Shown piece after piece: positions 18,524 through 25,486 of a stretch of DNA of 64,000 bases. The notes beneath the pieces are model-generated. The model had not been told where the DNA came from and made no database searches. It saw only the letters and a list, made by a program, of their open reading frames with translations. Origin of the DNA: Muriicola sp. Z0-33 (GTDB taxonomy: Bacteria > Bacteroidota > Bacteroidia > Flavobacteriales > Flavobacteriaceae); assembly GCF_026126425.1 (NCBI RefSeq), contig NZ_JAFMPW010000010.1:98138-162137 (forward strand), in the 5' to 3' direction. Both the position numbers and the translations under genes were made by a program. Numbering within the stretch: position 1 is the stretch's first letter; each line of letters begins with the position of its first letter.

Positions 18524-19135
18524 TCACTTAATTTTTACTGTAAAAACCTCTTCATTTTCTAGTACCCCCGAAAGGTAGTCATTTGCGATAACTCTTCCAA
18601 CACCGGCAGGTGTCCCGGTAAAGATAATATCTCCTTTTTTCAACATAAAAAATTGTGAAACATAAGAAATTAACTCATCTATTTTCCAAAGCATAAACCT
18701 GGTATTGCCACTTTGCACAACTTCACTGTTTTTAAGTAGTGAAAAGTTTAAATCGTCTACACTTTTAAAATCAGACTTGGGAAACCACTTCCCAATAACG
18801 GCTGAACCGTCAAAGCCTTTCGCTTTTTCCCAGGGAAGCCCCTTTTCTTTCAATTGCTGTTGCAGATCTCTGGCTGTAAAATCGATGCCAAGACCAATTT
18901 CATCATAATAGTTAGGTGCAAATTTCCTGTCAATATGCTTTCCCACCTTGTTAATCTTTACCAGCACTTCTACCTCATAATGTATATTCTGTGAAAAGTC
19001 TGGCAGATAAAAATCCTGCTCCCTGGGCAGCACGGCGGAATCTGGCTTGATAAAAACAACAGGGTCTTTGGGGCGTTCATTCTCCAATTCTTCTATATGA
19101 TCAACATAATTTCTTCCAATACAAATTATCTTCAT
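18524..19135 (-). CDS. Fumarylacetoacetate hydrolase-family protein
   Basis: A 203-residue cytoplasmic protein of the FAH superfamily: KIICIGRNYVDHIEEL opens the domain, and VFIKPDSAVL, HYEVEVLVKI (metal-binding Glu pair), GIDFTARDLQ and GDIIFTGTPAGVG follow. Members hydrolyse acylpyruvates or decarboxylate oxaloacetate using Mg2+. The compact size matches acylpyruvase (FAHD1-like) enzymes. Its stop codon directly adjoins the Hpt start codon, so it belongs to a FAH-Hpt-cinA operon. Confidence 0.9.
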   Translation of the reverse strand: MKIICIGRNYVDHIEELENERPKDPVVFIKPDSAVLPREQDFYLPDFSQNIHYEVEVLVKINKVGKHIDRKFAPNYYDEIGLGIDFTARDLQQQLKEKGLPWEKAKGFDGSAVIGKWFPKSDFKSVDDLNFSLLKNSEVVQSGNTRFMLWKIDELISYVSQFFMLKKGDIIFTGTPAGVGRVIANDYLSGVLENEEVFTVKIK

Positions 19136-19185
19136 AACTGTAATTTAATAGCCAATCCCTGTCAATGATTGGTAATTAATCATGG

Positions 19186-19962
19186 CTATTTAAGCTTATT
19201 GTTCAGTTTTTTAAGCTTAATCTGAGTTAAAATCTTCTTGGTATACAGCGGAAAATCCGCATTGAGTATCCATCCAAAGTACCCTGGCTCATTTTCAAGA
19301 ACCTCCGCTACTTTCTTACCCTTGTGTTTTCCAAACGAGAATATTTCTTCTTCATCCTCGTCCAAAATAATGAACCCGGCAAAATCTACGCTTTGCTTTC
19401 TTTTAGAAAATTCGGCGAGCTTTTTTACATTGTTTTCAAGTTCAGGATACCTGTCTAATTGGGACAATAACACTTCATAGGTGGCAATAGTATCTGCCTC
19501 GGCACTATGGGCATCTGTGAGGTCTTTGTCGCAGTAAAATTTATATGCAGCTTCCAGGGTTCGCTTTTCCATCTTGTGAAAAATGGTCTGCACATCTATG
19601 GAGACCATATTTTTCATGTCAAAATCTACTTCTGCCCGCAACATTTCCTCTGCAAGAAGTGGAATATCAAAACGGTCAGAATTAAATCCACCCAGGTCAC
19701 TGTCCTTAATCATGTTATATATCTCCTTAGACAAGGCCTTAAAAGTGGGGGCATTGGCTACTTTTTCATCAGATATACCATGAATGGCGACCACCTCAGC
19801 AGGAATAGACATTTCCGGGTTTACCAACCATGTTTTGCTCTCTTTGTTTCCGTTGGGATAAACTTTTAAAATAGAGATCTCAACAATACGGTCTTTTGCC
19901 ACATTTATTCCAGTGGTTTCAAGGTCGAAAAAGCAAATGGGTTTTGTAAGTTGTAAGTGCAT
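19186..19962 (-). CDS. DnaQ-like DEDDh 3'-5' exonuclease
   Basis: A 258-residue exonuclease resembling the proofreading epsilon subunit or ExoX. The DEDDh residues are visible: D13 and E15 in FFDLETTG, an Asp in FNSDRFDIP near 96-99, and H152 with D157 in HSAEAD. The last 60 residues carry an ExoX/DUF3820-like module (FSFGKHKGKKVAEVL, YFGWIL) that probably binds nucleic acid. It likely trims DNA ends in replication or repair. It is 50 bp upstream of the FAH gene and has a TATCTTTG element of its own. Confidence 0.9.
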   Translation of the reverse strand: MHLQLTKPICFFDLETTGINVAKDRIVEISILKVYPNGNKESKTWLVNPEMSIPAEVVAIHGISDEKVANAPTFKALSKEIYNMIKDSDLGGFNSDRFDIPLLAEEMLRAEVDFDMKNMVSIDVQTIFHKMEKRTLEAAYKFYCDKDLTDAHSAEADTIATYEVLLSQLDRYPELENNVKKLAEFSKRKQSVDFAGFIILDEDEEEIFSFGKHKGKKVAEVLENEPGYFGWILNADFPLYTKKILTQIKLKKLNNKLK

Positions 19963-19976
19963 TTTTGCAATTTTTA

Positions 19977-19984
19977 CAAAGATA
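19977..19984 (-). promoter_or_regulatory. Putative -7 element for the exonuclease gene
   Basis: TATCTTTG (minus strand) 14 nt before the exonuclease ATG. No good TTG is seen at the expected distance upstream, so support is modest. Confidence 0.3.
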
Positions 19985-20034
19985 AGTCTTTGTGCAGCTT
20001 TAGGAATTGAATAAACGGTTTATTTAAAAGCTGT

Positions 20035-20760
20035 TCAGCCAGTATAGGTATATACCGTACTATATAAATCTGCCGGCACTGGGATGCTATTATTTTCAGC
20101 AATTGTATCTAAGGCCGTCATAACTTTTTTGTGGAGATCTTGCTTGCCAAATTGTTGTTTGAGCCAGTGAAACTGTATACTATCCGCCAGTAAAATATGT
20201 GAAAGCTGTTCCGGGTTTAGCCCAAGAATGGTTTTTTCTTTTTGTTTTTGCAGCAACTTAAAATCGGTAAGATCCAAACCAGACAGGTCAACATCATGCT
20301 TGTAATCAGTTCCAACACTTAAAAATTGTTCATTGGTAATACTGCTTAATATCGCAGCAGTCAGTACCTCAAAATCGTATATAACCACCTTAGCTCCCGA
20401 CCGAGCTACCCGCGATACTTCTTTTAACAATTCCTGAGACTTAGCATAATATAAGACTCCAGCAAAGGTTATTATTGTTGCTTCATCATTTTTTAAGGGA
20501 ATAGTTACCAGATCGTATCCGCTATAGGTTACTCTGGGATGTGCTATGGCATTGTTAAGCATGGCCGCGCTGGGCTCTATCCCAATAACCTGTTCGCAAA
20601 ATGCTGAAAGCGCAATTGAAGACTGTCCTGTCCCACTACCAATATCAAGTCCCTTATCAAAACGTTCATTTCTAAGGCAATCTGCAAGTATTAAACTGTG
20701 TAGCTCTGGCCTGAACGCATGGTAATGAATTGCGATTTCCTCGTCGTAGTCCTGTTCCAT
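20035..20760 (-). CDS. Class I SAM-dependent methyltransferase
   Basis: A methyltransferase of about 241 residues beginning MEQDYDEEIAIHYHAFRP. Motif I is LDIGSGTGQSS and the acidic loop after strand two is GIEPS, both typical of the Methyltransf_11 fold. The substrate is unknown. A GTG at 20808 would add 16 residues (NRIEPPIQKLV...); the ATG at 20758-20760 is preferred because it begins at the conserved helix, but the choice is open. It lies 70 bp downstream of the E2 acyltransferase gene. Confidence 0.82.
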   Translation of the reverse strand: MEQDYDEEIAIHYHAFRPELHSLILADCLRNERFDKGLDIGSGTGQSSIALSAFCEQVIGIEPSAAMLNNAIAHPRVTYSGYDLVTIPLKNDEATIITFAGVLYYAKSQELLKEVSRVARSGAKVVIYDFEVLTAAILSSITNEQFLSVGTDYKHDVDLSGLDLTDFKLLQKQKEKTILGLNPEQLSHILLADSIQFHWLKQQFGKQDLHKKVMTALDTIAENNSIPVPADLYSTVYTYTG

Positions 20761-20830
20761 TTTGCTGAAAAATACCAATTTCTGAATTGGGGGTTCAATC
20801 CTATTCACAAAGCGTATTGTCTAAAACATC

Positions 20831-22201
20831 TTAAACTTCTCTATTGGGGTCCCAGGCCTCTAGATAATCTGCAACTGCTTTTACAAACATCCCACCAAGG
20901 GCTCCATTGACCACCCTATGGTCATAACTGTGAGAAAGAAACATTTTAGAGCGAATCCCAATAAAGTCACCCTCACTGGTTTCAATTACGGCAGGCATTT
21001 TCCTAATAGCTCCTAAAGCCATAATACCTACCTGAGGCTGGTTAATAATCGGGGTGCCAAAAACACTTCCAAAAGAACCTACATTGGTCACCGTGTAAGT
21101 GCCATCTTTAATTTCATCTGGTTTTAAGGCATTGTTTCTAGACCTGCTGGCCAGATCATTAACAACTTTAGCCATACCCACTAAATTTAATTGATCGGCA
21201 TTCTTGATCACCGGAACAATTAAGTTACCATCGGGAAGGGCAGCTGCCATTCCTATATTGATATTTTTTTTCTTAATTACAGTTTCCCCTTCCACGGAAA
21301 TATTCATCATGGGGAAATTCTTTAGGGCTTTGGCTATGGCCTCCATAAAAATTGGTGTAAAAGTAAGTTTCTCTCCTTCGCGTTGTTGAAAAGTGTCTTT
21401 TACCTTGTTGCGCCATGCCACCACATTAGTGACATCTACTTCGATAAAGCTTTGAACATGGGCAGAAGTTGCAACACTGTTACTCATATGCTGAGCAACC
21501 AACTTACCCATTCTGGTCATAGGGATAATTTCATCCCCACCGACAGATTGTACCGTTGAAATCTGGTGGGCCTCAGTGGGTTTTTTGACCGTTTCCTTCG
21601 GAGGACTTACCAGCTGAGGGGTCTCCGGAGTTTTAGGTTCCACAGCCTTAGGCTGAGAAGTTCTTTGGTCAACATAAGAAAGTATGTCGGTCTTAGTTAC
21701 TCTACCCTCCTTACCCGAACCTGCAATACTATCCAGTTCGGCCAGTGAAATACCTTCTTGTTTTGCAATATTTTTTACCAGTGGTGAATAAAAGCGTTCT
21801 GATGTTTTGTAGTTGTTTTCTGTTACCTTAACCGGAGATGCAGCAATTTCACGGGCTACCTCAACAGTTTGTTCCACTTCAGACACGGCAGCCGGAGTAG
21901 CTTCCTCAACAAGCTCGGTAACATTTGTTTCTGATCCGGATGTTTCGGAAGATTCCTGCCCGTTTAATTCGATAACAGCTACAGTCTGCCCTACCTTAAT
22001 AATATCGTCTACATTGAAAAGTTGCTCTACAAGGGTTCCTTCCACCTCGCTCGGCACCTCAGAATCTACCTTATCGGTGGCTATCTCAAAAACAGCTTCA
22101 TCCAATTCAATGGTATCCCCTACCTCCTTTAACCAGGAAGTTAAAGTGGCTTCTGCAACGCTTTCCCCCATCTGGGGTAATTTTAATTCAAACTTTGACA
22201 T
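20831..22201 (-). CDS. Dihydrolipoamide acyltransferase (E2) of a 2-oxo acid dehydrogenase
   Basis: A 456-residue E2 core subunit, probably of a branched-chain 2-oxo acid or similar dehydrogenase complex. The lipoyl domain has Lys44 in ATDKVDSE. A peripheral-subunit-binding domain lies around 138-175 (YSPLVKNIAKQEG, GSGKEGRVTKTDIL). A linker and the catalytic acyltransferase domain (about 225-455) follow. The active-site motif reads DHRVVNG at 427-433: the catalytic His428 is present but the usual Asp of DHRxxDG is Asn432. E1 and E3 genes are not nearby. A TATTTTTG promoter element lies upstream. Confidence 0.92.
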   Translation of the reverse strand: MSKFELKLPQMGESVAEATLTSWLKEVGDTIELDEAVFEIATDKVDSEVPSEVEGTLVEQLFNVDDIIKVGQTVAVIELNGQESSETSGSETNVTELVEEATPAAVSEVEQTVEVAREIAASPVKVTENNYKTSERFYSPLVKNIAKQEGISLAELDSIAGSGKEGRVTKTDILSYVDQRTSQPKAVEPKTPETPQLVSPPKETVKKPTEAHQISTVQSVGGDEIIPMTRMGKLVAQHMSNSVATSAHVQSFIEVDVTNVVAWRNKVKDTFQQREGEKLTFTPIFMEAIAKALKNFPMMNISVEGETVIKKKNINIGMAAALPDGNLIVPVIKNADQLNLVGMAKVVNDLASRSRNNALKPDEIKDGTYTVTNVGSFGSVFGTPIINQPQVGIMALGAIRKMPAVIETSEGDFIGIRSKMFLSHSYDHRVVNGALGGMFVKAVADYLEAWDPNREV

Positions 22202-22238
22202 ATTACTATTTAAAGCACTCTATTTGAACAATTTTTTG

Positions 22239-22246
22239 CAAAAATA
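22239..22246 (-). promoter_or_regulatory. Putative -7 element for the E2 gene
   Basis: TATTTTTG followed by CA on the minus strand, 38 nt before the E2 ATG and in the gap behind recR. A classic flavobacterial -7 sequence, though the -33 box is not clear. Confidence 0.4.
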
Positions 22247-22290
22247 CTAAAAAAACGTCCTTATTTTTAAATTTATTGTATAGTTCTGCT

Positions 22291-22911
22291 CTAAGATACT
22301 CTTAAAGAACCTTCAAATGGAATCCTGTTCAGAATACTTCTTCCCAAGGTGACTTCATCTGTATATTCAAGATCATCCCCAACAGATACTCCTCTGGCTA
22401 TTGTTGAGGTCTTAATATCTAATCCTTCCAACTGCTTATAAATATAAAAATTAGTGGTATCGCCTTCCATGGTAGAGCTAAGGGCAAAAATAAACTCCTG
22501 TATCTCCCCTTCCTTTGCTTTTTTTACCAGAGAACTAATTGTGAGATCCTGAGGCCCAACCCCTTCCATTGGGGATATTTTACCGCCCAAAACATGATAC
22601 AAGCCCTTGTACTGCCCTGTATTTTCTATAGCCATTACATCCCTGATATCCTCTACAACACAGACCAGCCGCCCATCTCTTTTGGGATTGGCGCAAATTT
22701 CACATTCTTCAACATCCGAGATATTATGACAATTGTTGCAAAACTTAATTTCTCCGCGCAATTTCTGAAGTGCCTCAGACAAACTATTGGTTTGTTCCCC
22801 GGGTTGTTTAAGCAAATGAAGTACCAGCCGAAGTGCCGTTCGTTTGCCTATTCCCGGCAATTTAGACATTTCATAAACCGCATTTTCCAAAAGCTTTGAA
22901 GAAAATTCCAT
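22291..22911 (-). CDS. recR: Recombination mediator RecR
   Basis: A 206-residue RecR, which with RecO loads RecA at gapped DNA. The N-terminal HhH region ([17 protein letters not shown]) is followed by a four-cysteine zinc finger (C58, C61, C70, C73), a Toprim domain ([15 protein letters not shown]) and the C-terminal RecR motif ([16 protein letters not shown]). The ATG at 22909-22911 ([11 protein letters not shown]) is the family's standard start. A start seven codons earlier would fall inside the promoter element at 22930-22937. Confidence 0.96.
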   Translation of the reverse strand: MEFSSKLLENAVYEMSKLPGIGKRTALRLVLHLLKQPGEQTNSLSEALQKLRGEIKFCNNCHNISDVEECEICANPKRDGRLVCVVEDIRDVMAIENTGQYKGLYHVLGGKISPMEGVGPQDLTISSLVKKAKEGEIQEFIFALSSTMEGDTTNFYIYKQLEGLDIKTSTIARGVSVGDDLEYTDEVTLGRSILNRIPFEGSLRVS

Positions 22912-22929
22912 CCTGAATAGATTACCAAA

Positions 22930-22937
22930 CAAAATTA
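22930..22937 (-). promoter_or_regulatory. Putative -7 element of the recR promoter
   Basis: TAATTTTG on the minus strand, 18 nt before the recR ATG. It also helps decide the start, because the longer reading frame would begin within it. The remaining 245 bp to the symporter start contain no gene that I can support. Confidence 0.42.
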
Positions 22938-23183
22938 CAATTTTAAAGACTTTCTTAGCGATTTTTTTCCAGATTCATTGAATTTATGGAAAAGATATGG
23001 GCTGTACCAGCCTTCTGAATCTGCCCTACATCAGCACTCAATACAGCTAAAGAAAATAGTTCAGAAAACCCAATTCTATCCGCACCACAGATCAATCTTA
23101 GAAGTGCTTGGATGGTTTTATTTTTGAAGCATCCACTTTTTGATGTATCTCTTTTTGTATTTTGCGCTTTAATTAAAGATTAT

Positions 23184-24656
23184 ATGACAGCTTCGCATAT
23201 TCTGTTCCTGATAGGTGGTTATTTTCTTTTGCTTTTATTGATCTCTTATTTTACCGGGAAGAACGACTCTAACACAGATTTTTTTAAAGCCGGTAAACAA
23301 TCGCCCTGGTATGTAGTTGCCTTTGGAATGATTGGCGCCTCTCTTTCTGGTGTTACCTTTATTTCCGTTCCGGGATGGGTGGCCGATTCACAGTTCAGCT
23401 ATATGCAGGTGGTGTTGGGGTATATGGTAGGTTATTTGGTAGTGGCCTATGTGCTGCTTCCCATATATTACAAATGGAATCTCACCTCAATTTATGAGTA
23501 TTTGAGTCAGCGTTTTGGGGTAGTAAGTCATAAGGTAGGGGCCATATCCTTTTTTATTTCCAGAGTACTTGGGGCATCTTTTCGTTTATTTCTGGTTGCC
23601 ATTGTTTTACAGCAATTTGTTTTTGATTCCTGGAATGTACCTTTTGAAGTCACAGTGACATTATCTATTCTACTGATCTGGATCTATACCTTCAGAGGTG
23701 GTATAAAAACCATTGTCTGGACAGACACTCTGCAAACCTTGTTCATGATTTTATCGGTAGTTTTATCAATCCACTTTATCCTGGAAGCCATGGACTGGAA
23801 CTTTAGCGATTTTCTGGGATCTGAAGAGTTTAGCCAATACAGCAAAACCATTTTCACCGATGATTTTTTTGCCCGTAATCATTTTCTTAAGTCATTTATC
23901 GGAGGTATGTTCATAACCATCTGTATGACTGGTTTGGACCAGGATATGATGCAAAAAAACCTTACCTGCAAAAACCTTAAGGATGCCAAAAAGAACATGG
24001 TCACCTTTAGTATATCTCTTGTGGTCGTGACTTTTGTTTTTATGTTATTGGGTGCCCTGCTTTTTATATATGCCGATAAATTCAACATAGAAGTACCTTT
24101 AATGGATGGCACTCCAAAAACAGATCTGCTATTCCCTGAAATAGCACTCAATAGTGGTTTAGGTATTACGGTTGGCGTCACCTTTATGTTAGGACTAATT
24201 GCTGCAGCCTATAGTAGTGCTGATAGCGCTCTTACATCGCTCACTACCTCCTTTTGTATCGACTTTTTGGGGATAGATCGGAAGACAGAGAAATTGCAAA
24301 AAAGTATCAGAAAGAAGACGCATATATGGATGAGCATTTTGCTAATTGTGGTCGTTATTATATTTAAGTATGTGTTAGACAGAAATGTAATTGACGGATT
24401 GCTAACAGTGGCTTCTTATACCTATGGTCCCCTACTGGGCCTTTTCGCATTTGGTATCCTTACTAAATATGCCCTGAAAGATAAATACGTTTGGATGGTT
24501 GCACTTATATCTGTTTCATTGATAGTTGTATTGGCAAATATTCCTCCAGAGTATTTCGGCGGTTATATATTTGGCTACGAATTACTTCCCCTGAATGGTC
24601 TTTTCACTTTTTTCGGACTCTGGTTGATAAGAAAAAAGCCAGGATCCGAAAGTTAA
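23184..24656 (+). CDS. Sodium:solute symporter (SSS family)
   Basis: A 490-residue inner-membrane transporter of the SSS family with about 13 hydrophobic segments. Family landmarks are [19 protein letters not shown] near the N terminus, [10 protein letters not shown] and [18 protein letters not shown] near residue 340. It should take up a small organic solute driven by Na+; the substrate is not evident. The ATG at 23184 ([12 protein letters not shown]) is chosen because it directly precedes the first membrane helix; the frame extends 24 residues upstream with no support. It is divergent from recR. Confidence 0.9.
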   Translation: MTASHILFLIGGYFLLLLLISYFTGKNDSNTDFFKAGKQSPWYVVAFGMIGASLSGVTFISVPGWVADSQFSYMQVVLGYMVGYLVVAYVLLPIYYKWNLTSIYEYLSQRFGVVSHKVGAISFFISRVLGASFRLFLVAIVLQQFVFDSWNVPFEVTVTLSILLIWIYTFRGGIKTIVWTDTLQTLFMILSVVLSIHFILEAMDWNFSDFLGSEEFSQYSKTIFTDDFFARNHFLKSFIGGMFITICMTGLDQDMMQKNLTCKNLKDAKKNMVTFSISLVVVTFVFMLLGALLFIYADKFNIEVPLMDGTPKTDLLFPEIALNSGLGITVGVTFMLGLIAAAYSSADSALTSLTTSFCIDFLGIDRKTEKLQKSIRKKTHIWMSILLIVVVIIFKYVLDRNVIDGLLTVASYTYGPLLGLFAFGILTKYALKDKYVWMVALISVSLIVVLANIPPEYFGGYIFGYELLPLNGLFTFFGLWLIRKKPGSES

Positions 24657-24736
24657 ATCGTACAATTTTATATGCACCCAAAAGAACTTTTGTTTAATGA
24701 TGTTATTTTATTCCCCGGGTTAGTATTTACTAGAAT

Positions 24737-25096
24737 TTAGTATTGCCTGGTTGCTAAAAGCACAAGACTGCAGGCAACTTCAACTTCTATATTGCTCTTT
24801 TTCAGGATTTCATAAAATTCAGAATTCTCGGTTCCCGGATTAAAAATCACTCTTTTAGGTCTTAAATCAACTATTTTCTGGTAAAAATTCGGCTGAACCA
24901 CCGGATTTAAATACAAAGTTATAGTGTGAATATTATGAAAATCCTGTAAATTAGTTGTTATTTGTATCCCCGAAACCTCCCCCGAATTATGACCAAAAGC
25001 GACAGTTTCTATACCATTTGCCATTAATTTCCGGATGGTAAGATTACTGTAGCGACCAGGTTTTAGGGATGCCCCAAAGACTAGGGTTTTTTTCAT
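24737..25096 (-). CDS. CoA-binding (Rossmann) domain protein
   Basis: A 119-residue single-domain protein of the CoA_binding/YccU family: KKTLVFGASLKPGRYSN is the nucleotide-binding loop and VIFNPGTENSEFYEIL a conserved strand-helix. The fold resembles the N-terminal part of succinyl-CoA synthetase alpha, but the physiological role is unknown. It is a single gene convergent with the symporter and divergent from the long intergenic region that precedes the outer-membrane barrel gene. Confidence 0.85.
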   Translation of the reverse strand: MKKTLVFGASLKPGRYSNLTIRKLMANGIETVAFGHNSGEVSGIQITTNLQDFHNIHTITLYLNPVVQPNFYQKIVDLRPKRVIFNPGTENSEFYEILKKSNIEVEVACSLVLLATRQY

Positions 25097-25129
25097 AGTT
25101 TATTGCGATGTTAAAGTGTGTTAATTACT

Positions 25130-25154
25130 GTAACGTTAAACAAAATAATTCGTC
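25130..25154 (+). promoter_or_regulatory. ECF-sigma-type promoter inside the 390-bp intergenic region
   Basis: TGTAAC (GTAAC at 25130-25134), 16 nt, then CGTC at 25151-25154, the same architecture and spacing as at 25421-25445. No gene starts within 300 bp downstream, but a terminator follows at 25244-25270, so it could drive a short RNA. Confidence 0.42.
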
Positions 25155-25159
25155 TTTTG

Positions 25160-25275
25160 GTAATACATTTGGAAATAAAGTCATTGATTTCGCTATATTT
25201 TTATAGTTAATGGTTAGTGTTTAGTATAGCTTATCAATGAAAGAAACCCCGACGTCATCGTCGGGGTTTTGATTT
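25160..25275 (+). ncRNA. Candidate small RNA of about 110 nt between promoter-like and terminator elements
   Basis: The gap 25097-25486 (390 bp) holds no credible protein gene. It contains an ECF-type promoter element at 25130-25154 and, about 90 bp later, a strong hairpin at 25244-25270, with a second promoter element beyond it for the downstream barrel gene. The simplest reading is a short untranslated transcript from about 25160 to 25275; its ends are approximate. An 11-codon ORF overlapping the hairpin is probably chance. Confidence 0.32.
25244..25270 (+). terminator. Orphan intrinsic terminator in a divergent intergenic region
   Basis: Perfect 11-bp stem AAACCCCGACG, loop TCAT, CGTCGGGGTTT, with TTTT after it on the plus strand. 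Neither flanking gene ends here: both genes start facing away from it. It must end some other transcript or act as an attenuator. Confidence 0.65.
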
Positions 25276-25420
25276 CTATTACCTCATTATACCATTACCA
25301 ATTCTTTCTATTATCCTTCCGTAAAAATACGAACCCTGAATTAGACAAAACCTAAAATCCTGAATTACAGCAATGCATGTAAAATGGCCGTGTTAAAATA
25401 TGTTAAAAACCAATTTAAAG

Positions 25421-25445
25421 GTAACATTATAGGCTAATCATCGTC
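25421..25445 (+). promoter_or_regulatory. ECF-sigma-type promoter of the outer-membrane barrel gene
   Basis: GGTAAC (GTAAC at 25421-25425), 16 nt, CGTCAAT (CGTC at 25442-25445), ending 41 nt before the ATG at 25487. It matches the element ahead of the parvulin operon in layout and spacing. Confidence 0.5.
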
Positions 25446-25486
25446 AATTAAGTAACATCAGTCAATCAATCAATAAACGAACAGTA

